Shown piece after piece: positions 8,398-17,084 of a stretch of 64,000 nucleotides of DNA. Under the pieces are notes generated by a model that made no database searches, was not told the origin of the DNA, and saw only the letters and a list, made by a program, of their open reading frames with translations. A program made the position numbers and the translations under genes. The stretch is from Pirellulaceae bacterium (GTDB taxonomy: Bacteria; Planctomycetota; Planctomycetia; Pirellulales; Pirellulaceae), in NCBI GenBank assembly GCA_022448645.1, contig JAKVBZ010000006.1, forward strand, positions 1-64,000, in the 5' to 3' direction. How positions within the stretch are numbered: position 1 is the first letter of the stretch; each line of letters begins with the position of its first letter.

Positions 8398-9852
8398 CTA
8401 GACGTCGTCCAGCATCTTCTTGATCCGGACTTCTAATTCGTCGATGACCTGCTCCAATGAGCCAGGGGCGACAGCAGCGATCAGCTCCTGGTAGATTCCC
8501 TTCCCGTACAGGTCCTCCGGTGGTAGGTAGCCGACGCTACATCCGCCGGCCAGCGCCGCGACGATGATGGGCACGCCGGGAAACCGCTGGCGAAGGTGCC
8601 GCTGCAGAATATTGTACGGCTCGCCGCCGACGGTGAGCCAGATCGCGTCACCCATGCGCCAAAGGGTCAACGGGTATCGTACGTGAGTCACTTGCGACTG
8701 CTCAGCGATGTGTCGTAGCGCACGCTGACGTCGCTCGGCCTGTGCCCTGGCGTGCCGCGCCTGCGGGTGGTCAGCTGCGTTGCGGGCCGCCTTTTCCTGT
8801 GATTGCCAGTGGGCGAGTTCGGCTTGCAGTTGCTCCTGTGGCGGCAGGTCGTCCCGCAACGCGAGCGGAACTTCTGCACGTTGCCGGTTCCACACCGTTC
8901 GCAGCCGCTGTTCGTCAGAGGCCAGCGGTACATGCGACCACGCTCCAATCCTGGCACCCGATTCGACGGGTCCCGCGTACTCGAATTTTGTACCCGCAGG
9001 CGGCAGCGCGGTCAGTGTCTCCAGCGCAGCATAGGCAAGTTGTCGACCATTTCTATCAGCAACGTCGACGTCCTCCACAAAACCATTCACAGGACCAATG
9101 TCGGCCAATGCACCCTGAATGAAGACACACGGTGCGCCGGTTTCCGCTTCTACCGTCTCACGCATGGCGCCCGGATAATCCGGACTGATCAACGTGTTGT
9201 CCCAGGCGAGCGTCGTGGGATGGCAAGCATAGTTGACGATGCTGGCGAGGTTCTTTCCTTTTTCGTCGGTCACGCGGGCGACCACTACCGTATCGTCGGC
9301 GAGTCCTGCGGGATTATATCCACAAACGAAGCCTTGCAGTTGCTCGTCCCAGAAGTCACGGTGTGCCCCCAAGCTGCAGTGGCCATGGCCATACACGATC
9401 GTCGCCCTAACGGCAGTTTCTTGGGCGTCGCAGATCAGCGATACGACTCGCTCCTGTATCTGCCGCAAATACGGCGCGATCAGGTCCCCACCTGGCATGG
9501 ATGCCCGCTCAGCACCCATCAACCCGGCCGCGTGCGTGTGCGAGAAGACAACCGCCAGCCGGTCCCGGGCCACATCGGTCGCCGCACTGACCGAGCTGAT
9601 CAAGTCCTGCATTTCCTCAGCCCACAACCAACAGTGGTCCAGTGCCACCAATACTTGAAAAGAGGCGCCGTCGTCGGACGATTCCAATGCCTGCATCCAA
9701 AGTACCGTGGCGGTGAGTGGACGATGCACACCGGTCGCCTGATCGTGTACCGCGGCACCCCACATGCGGTGATAGATACCAACCGGCGGCGTGATATCTG
9801 CGCTGGCGATGCCGAAACGACAATTGCTCTGAGGGGTTTGAACGCAACGCAT
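8398..9852 (-). CDS. Neutral/alkaline ceramidase-like hydrolase
   Basis: 484 residues. Family landmarks are FGIASADITPPVG at residues 13-25, FSHTHAAG near 103 (putative zinc-binding His pair), VNYACHPTTLAWDNTLISPDY near 210, FIQGALADIGPVNG near 245 and a C-terminal GGEPYNILQRHLRQRFP block. These match the neutral ceramidase N-terminal domain, but no signal peptide is visible and the C-terminal Ig-like domain of true ceramidases is missing, so amide hydrolysis of a sphingolipid is only a family-level guess. A charged helical segment (residues 330-375, rich in Gln, Ala and Arg) interrupts the core. Planctomycetes carry many such short paralogues. Confidence 0.8.
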   Translation of the reverse strand: MRCVQTPQSNCRFGIASADITPPVGIYHRMWGAAVHDQATGVHRPLTATVLWMQALESSDDGASFQVLVALDHCWLWAEEMQDLISSVSAATDVARDRLAVVFSHTHAAGLMGAERASMPGGDLIAPYLRQIQERVVSLICDAQETAVRATIVYGHGHCSLGAHRDFWDEQLQGFVCGYNPAGLADDTVVVARVTDEKGKNLASIVNYACHPTTLAWDNTLISPDYPGAMRETVEAETGAPCVFIQGALADIGPVNGFVEDVDVADRNGRQLAYAALETLTALPPAGTKFEYAGPVESGARIGAWSHVPLASDEQRLRTVWNRQRAEVPLALRDDLPPQEQLQAELAHWQSQEKAARNAADHPQARHARAQAERRQRALRHIAEQSQVTHVRYPLTLWRMGDAIWLTVGGEPYNILQRHLRQRFPGVPIIVAALAGGCSVGYLPPEDLYGKGIYQELIAAVAPGSLEQVIDELEVRIKKMLDDV

Positions 9853-10154
9853 GATAAGCTTCTGGATATGACCTGTGGTCTGGTGTGGTCAGGACCATCA
9901 CACTGACCATGGTACAAGGAGAAATGTCTATCGCAAACCGCCGGACTGTTCCCCAAAGTAGAAGATAGTTCACGACTTCGCGAGTCTCAAGCAGTAGAAT
10001 GGCCAGCCCCGGACGACACCATACAACAGGGATGCAGGCCTTACTGCATCAAAAAACCTGCAACCCATGCTGTTCTTCGTGGCTACTGCTCGTTCTCTCT
10101 ACGACGGCGCATACACATTGATTTGCCACGGAAACGGAGTCGGAGAATTAGCCC
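9853..10154. other. Intergenic stretch
   Basis: About 300 bp upstream of the ceramidase-like gene. No gene is seen. It should contain the promoter of that minus-strand gene; no clear -35/-10 pair was identified. It borders the decayed cytochrome domain at 10155-10412. Confidence 0.4.
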
Positions 10155-10412
10155 TTTGACCAAAACATTGCGCCGATCTCGTCCGAGCGTCGTTTGGAAA
10201 GCCAACATGGACTGCAGACCCAAGACGAGTTCTCCTTGAGCCGGCGCGTCATAGTTTTTCTAGGCGGAGAATTTGGTCGGGCGATTGTGGCTGGAGATCT
10301 CCATGCGAGTCTTGTTTGGCAAATGATCGAAGCCAACGACATGCCACCCGAGCACCCTTTGCCCGAAGCGGAAAGGGATGCTCAAACTACAATCCTTTTC
10401 CTCACTCGCTAA
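10155..10412 (+). pseudogene. Remnant of a planctomycete-type cytochrome c (PSCyt1) domain
   Basis: The plus-strand frame reads FDQNIAPISSERRLESQHG, then QTQDEFSLSRR, GGEFGRAIVAGD and LVWQMIEANDMPPEHPLPEAER. This follows the usual order of the N-terminal cytochrome c domain of DUF1549/DUF1553 proteins (F-x-x-x-I-x-PIL-x-x-RC-x-x-CHG ... GGESGPAIVPG ... SLLWQRI ... MPP). Both heme cysteines are gone and one residue is inserted in the CxxCH position. The frame is closed upstream by TAG at 10149 and stops at 10410-10412 before any DUF1549 region. It also overlaps the end of the minus-strand gene at 10402. I read it as a decayed 5' fragment. Confidence 0.55.
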
Positions 10413-10926
10413 GCACAAATGTTTTTTTAAATTCAGGAAATTCTATTTCGATACCTTGCGGCGCAATTTGTATCACGTGCAAAGGGGTTACCATGCCTTT
10501 TTTTATCGAAACCGTAACCGTCGCGTCTTGCCAAACGCGGAATCTGTTTTCACCGACACCCAGAATAGCGATAGCCTTGCTGGCAGAAATGGCTTTCGAA
10601 TGGACTTTGATCGCGGGAAAACTGGTAGACTGCTTGACCAGTTCCTGACGCAATTGTTCGTTTGCAGCTTTAAGCTGCACAACCTCCGTAGCAAGTTTAT
10701 CAAATTCATCAACTTGCCGGATCCTGTTCATAGCGTGACTGATCTCAGCAGTTGGCGTGGCTGGATCGGAAATTTCGTCAGCGGCTTCATCGAATCCCGC
10801 TTCACGATCAATGCCTAATCCACTGGCTTGCTGCTTTTCAACCACACTCGTGGTTGTTTCTTGTGCTCCTACAAGCATTGAAAACCACGCCATCAGCAAT
10901 AGAGCCACCAGTAAACTTCGAATCAT
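10402..10926 (-). CDS. Secreted coiled-coil protein, possible PilP/GspC-like accessory
   Basis: 174 residues. A clear signal peptide (MIRSLLVALLLMAWFSMLVGAQ) is followed by an acidic linker, a predicted coiled coil (IRQVDEFDKLATEVVQLKAANEQLRQELVKQ) and a compact C-terminal part ending RVWQDATVTVSIKKG...TPLHVIQIAPQGIEIEFPE. The end resembles the small beta domain of PilP/GspC proteins, which link the inner-membrane platform to the secretin, but the similarity is weak. It lies downstream of the PilC/GspF gene on the same strand after a 222-bp AT-rich gap, so it may have its own promoter. Periplasmic. Confidence 0.6.
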   Translation of the reverse strand: MIRSLLVALLLMAWFSMLVGAQETTTSVVEKQQASGLGIDREAGFDEAADEISDPATPTAEISHAMNRIRQVDEFDKLATEVVQLKAANEQLRQELVKQSTSFPAIKVHSKAISASKAIAILGVGENRFRVWQDATVTVSIKKGMVTPLHVIQIAPQGIEIEFPEFKKTFVLSE

Positions 10927-11148
10927 GTCCTACCTCCATTAAATGTTTATACCTTCAGGTTTAACCTGCTGGCGAACTTTCACAAATCAACACGTTGAGA
11001 ATAATCTTTTTTTCTACCCGCCCCATCAACTATTCGTATAAGACAATTTTAACCTAACCATCTTCTAAGTTGGCTGCTATTCCATCTATCCGGCACATAA
11101 ATATGGTTCATTAAACGACGTGGCATTTCCGGAAAACACCTCTTCAAC

Positions 11149-12357
11149 TTAACCTGCCACAGCAAACATCCCCAAAAAGAACGCAATGTATACGTATCCC
11201 ACTATCGATCCTACAACGACGATAATGGTCGGGGTTATCCAAGCACTGAGCATCTTAATCAACGAAGTAAGTTGCGACTGATGAAATTCTGACACCTGCT
11301 CCATGACATCATCCAGATTTCCACTCTCTTCACCAACCGCCGCCATGGTTGCCAACAACGGCATATATGCATACCTATCTCGAAGAGTATCAGCCAAATT
11401 ATTACCTCGAATAATGGCATCTCGGGACCGTTGGACAATTTGTGAGAAATACGTATTGCTATGCACTTCCTGTACTGTAATCAGCGAGTCGAGGACGGTG
11501 ACTCCACTATGGGTCAGTGTCCCAAGCGTTTGTGAAAAAGCGAGCGTTCCACTTAGTCGAAAAATCTTTCCGATTAACGGAATGCGCAACGACCACCTAT
11601 CGATAAACAAACGGCCCCCAGAAGACATATAAGCGACAATAAAAAGGACCATCGCCGCACCTAAGATTGCCATGATGGACGTACCCCACTTTTGAAACAA
11701 ATCGGACATTGTCAGCAGTGATTCGGTCATCGGAGGAAGTGGCTTTCCGAGACTCTGCAGAATCCGACTAAGCTTCGGAATCAACGACGTGATCATGTAG
11801 GCAGTCGCGCCACCAGCGGCGATCAAAACTAAAAACGGATAAGTTAAAGCCGTAGCAACTTCGCGCATGGTATCACGACGCGCCCGAATCATGTCTGCCG
11901 CGCGAACCAGCACGGTTTCCTGGATTCCTGTCCTTTCTCCGACACGTACCAAACGAATCAAAAAACTGGGAAAACCCGGCTGGGTTTCCAGCGAGTCTGA
12001 AAAGGCTCGACCCTGCTGCACCTGATCGACAAGCTGATCGTAGGCTAAACGGATCGCTTTGCTTTCCGACTGAGTGGCAATCGTCTGCATTGCTGACAAC
12101 AGGCTAATTCCACCTCTTAGCATCACGGCCAACTGTCGAAGAGACAGTTCAACATCAACACTTCGCGGACCCAATAGATTGTTTGCCCAATTCTTGGGTG
12201 GACTAATACCGGTATTTTCTGCCTGTTGATTGATCCGAACGACAAGCCAACCACGGTCACGAAGCTGAGCCTGGACTACTGCGGGAGAGGCCGCTTCGAT
12301 CACACCCGTCTGAGCCTGACCGTTATTATCTCGAGCGGAAAATGTAAAAGAGGGCAT
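11149..12357 (-). CDS. Type IV pilus/T2SS inner-membrane platform protein (PilC/GspF)
   Basis: 402 residues, the normal length. The N-terminal part (SFTFSARDNNGQAQTGVIEA) is typical of the family, and two GspF repeats follow, each with the LRQLAVMLRGGISLL-type motif (near residue 68 and near residue 275, SQTLGTLTHSGVTVLDSL). Three transmembrane segments are visible, near residues 170-195, 220-240 and 375-400. The protein forms the inner-membrane platform that couples the assembly ATPase to pilin polymerisation. The start is 10 bp after the stop of the ATPase gene. Last gene of operon A proper. Confidence 0.95.
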   Translation of the reverse strand: MPSFTFSARDNNGQAQTGVIEAASPAVVQAQLRDRGWLVVRINQQAENTGISPPKNWANNLLGPRSVDVELSLRQLAVMLRGGISLLSAMQTIATQSESKAIRLAYDQLVDQVQQGRAFSDSLETQPGFPSFLIRLVRVGERTGIQETVLVRAADMIRARRDTMREVATALTYPFLVLIAAGGATAYMITSLIPKLSRILQSLGKPLPPMTESLLTMSDLFQKWGTSIMAILGAAMVLFIVAYMSSGGRLFIDRWSLRIPLIGKIFRLSGTLAFSQTLGTLTHSGVTVLDSLITVQEVHSNTYFSQIVQRSRDAIIRGNNLADTLRDRYAYMPLLATMAAVGEESGNLDDVMEQVSEFHQSQLTSLIKMLSAWITPTIIVVVGSIVGYVYIAFFLGMFAVAG

Positions 12358-12367
12358 GTTTGTTCAC

Positions 12368-13858
12368 CTACCACGCAGTCACCGAAGAGAGTGCCTCTCT
12401 AGCCGTCGTCTCTCCTTGCAACACCTTATGAAGCGCATCATCGACTAATCGTTTACCACCTTTTTCGCGCGCCAACCGGAGCAGGTTTGACTCACTCTCT
12501 CCTATGGAAATGGCTCGGGACAACTCTTCATCGATCCGAAGCATTTCAAACAACCCCACGCGCCCAATCAGTCCACGGCCCGCACAATACAGACATCCAC
12601 CGGCCTTATAGGCGGTCTTACCAGCGGCACTTACATCCCCCAAACCAGTAGCTTCAGTTTCGGTTAACGGAGCGGCAATTCGACAATGTGGACAGAGCCT
12701 GCGCACTAGTCGCTGGGCGGCAACAAGGCGCATCGTCGCTCCCACGAGATAGGGAGCCACATCCATGTCTGTTAACCGCGTGATCGCGTTAACCGCGCTA
12801 TTAGTATGCAGAGTACTCAGGACAAGGTGCCCCGTGAGCGATGACTTGATTGATATATCAGCCGTTTCTCCATCCCGAATTTCACCGATCATGATGACAT
12901 CTGGATCGTGCCGAAGAATCGAGCGCAAGGCCTTATCAAAACTAACCTTATCAGCCGAATCGACTGCAACCTGAGCCACCTCTGGTATTTCGTATTCGAT
13001 TGGATCTTCAACCGTAACCACATGTAGAGATCGTTCGGCGATCAATCGATTGATCGCTGCGTATAAAGTTGTGCTTTTACCACTACCCGTTGGCCCGGTA
13101 AGCAATATCATCCCGTGAGGTTTGTTGATCGCCTCGGAAAACAACTCCAAATCAACCGGAGTCATACCAAGCGTTTCCAGAGTTAAATCGGTGTTTTCCG
13201 ACACCAACAAACGCAGAGTAATACATTCGCCAAAACGAGTCGGCAAGGTAGCTGCTCTTATATCGACTTCGCGACCCTGCGCACTGGTCCAAGCAAACCG
13301 ACCATCCTGTGGGGCTCGACGTTCAGCAATGTCCATACTTCCCAAAACTTTAAGACGGCTGGAAATCAGTGGCTGAAGTTCAGAAGGCAACCGTTTATAT
13401 TCCTCAAGTGCTCCATCGACGCGTAATCGAATTCGAATATTTTCATCATTGGGATCGATGTGAATATCCGATGCATTACGAAGCATTGCAGCCTGCAGCG
13501 CTTCGTCACAAATCGCAACGGCATCATCATTGGCACCGTCCCGTACAGCAGCCACTCGCACTGCTGTATTGCGGCCAACCGCGCCTCCAAACACTTCAAA
13601 AATCAAAGCTTCCAGGGACTGTTCGTCGGCCAGCAACGGCTCAATAGGATGTTGAAGATGTCGCTCCACCGCATCTAATGTGTTTGGATCATCAAGATCC
13701 AAACATGCCACCAGAACGCGACCTTCGATTAAACAACAAGGAATGATTTTTTTTCGACGCGCTAGAGAACCGGGAATTCGCAATGCCCAACTGGGATCCA
13801 CACGAACCGTTGACATGTCAATGGGCTGTCGTTCCGATTGCATCGCGTCACTACTCAT
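12368..13858 (-). CDS. Assembly ATPase PilB/GspE, operon A
   Basis: 496 residues. An N-terminal MshEN-like domain (ALRIPGSLARRKKIIPCCLIEGRVLVACLD) is followed by the N2 domain (NASDIHIDPNDENIRIRLRVDG) and the RecA-like domain with Walker A GPTGSGKST at residues 255-263, the Asp box, Walker B region DPDVIMIGEIRD and the His box. A four-Cys zinc motif (CPHC ... CLYC) sits near residue 400, as in extension ATPases. It powers filament assembly at the inner membrane. Its ATG overlaps the stop of the PilT gene by 4 bp (ATGA), so the two are translationally coupled. Confidence 0.96.
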   Translation of the reverse strand: MSSDAMQSERQPIDMSTVRVDPSWALRIPGSLARRKKIIPCCLIEGRVLVACLDLDDPNTLDAVERHLQHPIEPLLADEQSLEALIFEVFGGAVGRNTAVRVAAVRDGANDDAVAICDEALQAAMLRNASDIHIDPNDENIRIRLRVDGALEEYKRLPSELQPLISSRLKVLGSMDIAERRAPQDGRFAWTSAQGREVDIRAATLPTRFGECITLRLLVSENTDLTLETLGMTPVDLELFSEAINKPHGMILLTGPTGSGKSTTLYAAINRLIAERSLHVVTVEDPIEYEIPEVAQVAVDSADKVSFDKALRSILRHDPDVIMIGEIRDGETADISIKSSLTGHLVLSTLHTNSAVNAITRLTDMDVAPYLVGATMRLVAAQRLVRRLCPHCRIAAPLTETEATGLGDVSAAGKTAYKAGGCLYCAGRGLIGRVGLFEMLRIDEELSRAISIGESESNLLRLAREKGGKRLVDDALHKVLQGETTAREALSSVTAW

Positions 13859-15054
13859 GATGCCCTGTCTGTGTGCGAAAGAACCACCCGAGCCGGCCGC
13901 AAACGGCTCGCCCGGCTCAACATGACCTGCGGATTACGCGCCAACCCACGCGCGGTTCGCTCTGAAATCATTCCTTCACGCAACAATTGGGCCAGGCATT
14001 CATCAGCCGTGTACATCCCATCAGCTCTTCCAGTTTCCATAATGGAATAGATATGCACATCCTTAGCTTGAGAAATAAGATTTGCAACAGGATTATTTAC
14101 CTTCATGGTTTCACTTGCGAGCACCAGTCGAGTTGTTGCCGCAGTAGGATCATCGGTTTCTTTCAGCTCCTGCTGCATACTGGTGCCATCAGCGATGACC
14201 AGCCGTTGCGCAACAACGGCACGTAACACCATGGCCAATTGCCGCCGAATTGCGGGCTGCTCATCGACGTGAAACACCGACACTAAACGCTCAATCGAAC
14301 CGATACAGTCTGCAGAATGCACCGTGGCGAATACCAAGTGCCCTGTTTCCGCCGCCGTTATAGCGGTACGAATTGTATTCAGATCACGAATTTCCCCGAC
14401 AAGAATCACATCTGGATCTTGACGCAAAGATGCCACCAAAGCTTCGTTGAAACTATTCGTATCTTGCCCCACCTCCCGTTGATCGACGAGGGCCTTTTGG
14501 CTGCGATGCAGATACTCAATAGGGTCTTCAATGGTAATGACATGACAAGCCCGAACTTGGTTTATCCGATCAATCAAAGTGGCAAGTGTTGTGGTCTTAC
14601 CGCTACCCGTAGGCCCCGCAATCAAAACCAAACCATGACTATAGTCAGTGAGACTATACAACTCAGACGGCAACCCTAATTCCGGTAACGTCCGTATGCG
14701 ATCTTCTAGACGACGCAATGCAATACTAAATGCACCACTACGACGATAAACATTAAACCGGAAACGAGTGCCATCTTGACCCGACATAGCACCGTCCAAA
14801 GAACCAATTTGCGGTGGTGCTTGGCTGTTAGTTCTTTGTGCTAATTCAGTTGCAATCTGCTCCAACGTGGCATCATCAAAAACCGGCCAATCCTCTGCCA
14901 CAGCCAGCTTACCCTCTTGTCGAAAATGCGGTGGCTGGCCGGCTGAAAGGTGTAAATCAGAAGCCTTACGTTGTACCGACGCCTCAAGCAGACGGTGTAG
15001 CAACTCGTGGCCATCTTCTAGGGGAACAATTCGTTTCGCTCGCATTTGAATCAC
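13855..15054 (-). CDS. pilT: PilT-type retraction ATPase
   Basis: 399 residues. Start at GTG 15054, immediately after the stop of the previous gene, or ATG three codons later (15045). The N-terminal domain has ASDLHLSAGQPPHFRQEGKL, and the ATPase core has Walker A GPTGSGKT at 147-154, an Asp box, and RQDPDVILVGEIRD. The AIRRQLAMVLRAVVAQRLV block is like that of PilT. There is no zinc Cys cluster, which fits PilT rather than PilB. PilT depolymerises type IV pili. Its presence beside a PilB/GspE gene argues that system A is a retractable pilus rather than a simple T2SS. The segment near 300 (SMQQELKETDDPTAATTRL) is an insertion. Confidence 0.9.
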   Translation of the reverse strand: MIQMRAKRIVPLEDGHELLHRLLEASVQRKASDLHLSAGQPPHFRQEGKLAVAEDWPVFDDATLEQIATELAQRTNSQAPPQIGSLDGAMSGQDGTRFRFNVYRRSGAFSIALRRLEDRIRTLPELGLPSELYSLTDYSHGLVLIAGPTGSGKTTTLATLIDRINQVRACHVITIEDPIEYLHRSQKALVDQREVGQDTNSFNEALVASLRQDPDVILVGEIRDLNTIRTAITAAETGHLVFATVHSADCIGSIERLVSVFHVDEQPAIRRQLAMVLRAVVAQRLVIADGTSMQQELKETDDPTAATTRLVLASETMKVNNPVANLISQAKDVHIYSIMETGRADGMYTADECLAQLLREGMISERTARGLARNPQVMLSRASRLRPARVVLSHTDRAS

Positions 15055-15678
15055 TTACATCAACAAATAAATTCGCCAGAGTCGTTGTCCCGACGTGGCC
15101 TCATTGTAATTTTGAGATTCTTTTTGCATTTCAATCCCAAGTGGAATGACACCCGAAATTGATTTCGGCAAACGATGCATCAGCTTAAGGATATCACCAT
15201 ACTTACCGACCAGGTCCAGCTGCCGAAACGAAACCGTGGCCCCTTGTCTAAGCATCCGTAATGTTTTTAGTGATTGGCTGCGAACATCGGACACTGCAAA
15301 CTCTGTTGTTGAATTCTGATTCAACAAGCCAATGGACAATTCGCGACACATCTGATCGATTTGCATCATCCGTCCAGCAGCAACTCCCTCGGCAAACAGG
15401 CCCAGTGATTGATCGACGGCCCTCTCTCCCTCCTGAAGCTGCTTCCGAAGCTCAACAATCTGCTGCTCAACGGCAGATTTTCTTTGGACGTCAATTTTCA
15501 GATCGTCCTCTGTTACAGCCGTCTTCTTGGCAGCAGCCAGATCATTGCCTAAATCACGCAACTCACGACTCTGGCCAAGACTAATCAACAGCAAATAAAC
15601 CGCAATGATGCCAGCCGCAGGCAAAAAACACTTTACCCAACGTTCCCTTACACTTCCCGATGACTTCTCAAGAACCAT
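15055..15678 (-). CDS. PilO/GspM-like inner-membrane protein
   Basis: 207 residues with one N-terminal membrane helix (FLPAAGIIAVYLLLISLG), then a coiled coil (LRDLGNDLAAAKKTAVTEDDLKIDVQRKSAVEQQIVELRKQL) and a ferredoxin-like C-terminal domain with RQLDLVGKYGDILKLMHRLPK. This is the layout of PilO/GspM, which pairs with PilN/GspL in the periplasm. Assignment rests on topology and gene order more than on sequence. The gene begins 2 bp after the stop of the PilM/GspL-like gene and abuts pilT. Confidence 0.75.
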   Translation of the reverse strand: MVLEKSSGSVRERWVKCFLPAAGIIAVYLLLISLGQSRELRDLGNDLAAAKKTAVTEDDLKIDVQRKSAVEQQIVELRKQLQEGERAVDQSLGLFAEGVAAGRMMQIDQMCRELSIGLLNQNSTTEFAVSDVRSQSLKTLRMLRQGATVSFRQLDLVGKYGDILKLMHRLPKSISGVIPLGIEMQKESQNYNEATSGQRLWRIYLLM

Positions 15679-15680
15679 TA

Positions 15681-17075
15681 CTACTTTTCTCGCGATACAG
15701 ATTCACTGGAATGATCCTTCCTGAAAAACCTCGCCGATTCCGTTTCAATTAGTTTAATTTTAAAATCCCATGGACCACCGTTGACCAACTTGTTAGTACC
15801 CTGCATGTCGGGAGCTTCGACTTTCCAGCCCAGTTCACCTACACCCGAAGAAAGGTGTAATGCTAAATTTGCAGCTGCATCGCTGCGAATAGCACGGCCG
15901 CTCAGTTGTAATCCGTCTGAGTGAACGGTGATCTCGTCCAATACAAGGGACTTATCACGCCCTTTCGCGATCATCATTAAAAGCTTTGAAAATCTGTCGC
16001 TATTAGCGGTAAGTAATCCCAACTCAAATCGTTGCTTTTCAATTCTCTCTATTTGGGTATCTAGCTCTGCGCGTCGCTGGTTAAGAAGTTCCATTTCGCC
16101 ATTTAGTTCACGTTGCTGCTCTGCCGGTTTCTGCAACTCTACCAGCTCTTGTTCCATCACAAATTTACGACGGGATCCCCAGCTATAGTGCAATCCACAA
16201 GCGAGCGCTACGACCACGGTGGCAGCTGCTCCGATTCGAGCGAAAGTCCGCTCTGATGTTTGTGGAACCCGCGGTGCAATCACGGGCAGATTTTCCGGGT
16301 TTGCCAGACGCTTAACGGTAGCGATGATCCACCGTCGCAACGTTGCCTCAATTTCGAGGGATTGCAATGCACCCTGATACTTTTCGGGTGCCTTAGCCGT
16401 CATCATTAGCCACCCTTCGTCGGGCAGCTCCGAACCGAAATTTACCTCCAAAGCCTGAAACCAACGGTCCGACGTTTTGCTGCGAGTGGCAATCGATGCA
16501 CGTGGTAACCCATCACCTCCGACCGCAAAGGCTCCCGCCAGCGTTTGTGAAAATTCAATCCAAGGAACTCCAAGGACCTCGGGATTGGCAAGACCGATAG
16601 GATGAGCACAAAATACAAGTTTTCCACCCCGCAACTTAATCGCAGTCGCAATGCCCATGATCACATCTGAAGCTATCGAGGTACACCAAAATCGGCGCGT
16701 ATCAGGAGGCACGGGTGAAAGTTCTATAAAACCAAGATGGCCGGTCATCGGATCGAGATTCGACTGAGATTCGGTCTCGAATTTGAGCATCTGATTTAGC
16801 TCATCACCCTCCAGTCCATAAATCGACCGATCGTCAATATCGATGATCCCGGACCATAAATCTTCTGCCAATAGAATGGTCCGTTGTGATGGCTTGATTT
16901 CGTTAAGACTAATCGCCAACTCGGCTGCCGCCGCAATAGGGGTACGAGCAGGTCGGTCCGTTTTAGAAAAATCCAAGATGACGGGCTTGTCACCAGTTTT
17001 TACGTCTACCCTCATCACCTCCGTGGGGGATAGAACAAGCAACGTAATCGTTCGTGATGATCGCGATAAAAACAT
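15681..17075 (-). CDS. PilM-PilN/GspL-like fused protein
   Basis: 464 residues. The first ~270 residues are a cytoplasmic actin-like region (RTITLLVLSPTEVMRVDV, ILLAEDLWSGIIDIDD, LNQMLKFETESQ). A single transmembrane helix follows (FARIGAAATVVVALACGLHYSW), then a periplasmic coiled coil (VELQKPAEQQRELNGEMELLNQRRAELDTQIERIEKQ) and a PilN-like ferredoxin fold (LVLDEITVHSDGLQLSGRA). So one chain does what PilM and PilN do separately, the GspL plan. It would recruit the assembly ATPase to the platform. Gaps of 2 and 9 bp to its neighbours place it inside operon A. Confidence 0.78.
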   Translation of the reverse strand: MFLSRSSRTITLLVLSPTEVMRVDVKTGDKPVILDFSKTDRPARTPIAAAAELAISLNEIKPSQRTILLAEDLWSGIIDIDDRSIYGLEGDELNQMLKFETESQSNLDPMTGHLGFIELSPVPPDTRRFWCTSIASDVIMGIATAIKLRGGKLVFCAHPIGLANPEVLGVPWIEFSQTLAGAFAVGGDGLPRASIATRSKTSDRWFQALEVNFGSELPDEGWLMMTAKAPEKYQGALQSLEIEATLRRWIIATVKRLANPENLPVIAPRVPQTSERTFARIGAAATVVVALACGLHYSWGSRRKFVMEQELVELQKPAEQQRELNGEMELLNQRRAELDTQIERIEKQRFELGLLTANSDRFSKLLMMIAKGRDKSLVLDEITVHSDGLQLSGRAIRSDAAANLALHLSSGVGELGWKVEAPDMQGTNKLVNGGPWDFKIKLIETESARFFRKDHSSESVSREK

Positions 17076-17084
17076 GGTTACAAA

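Noticed and set aside
8803..9906. 367-codon plus-strand ORF
   Set aside because: Mirror of the ceramidase-like gene; its product is Arg/Gly-rich without recognisable motifs.
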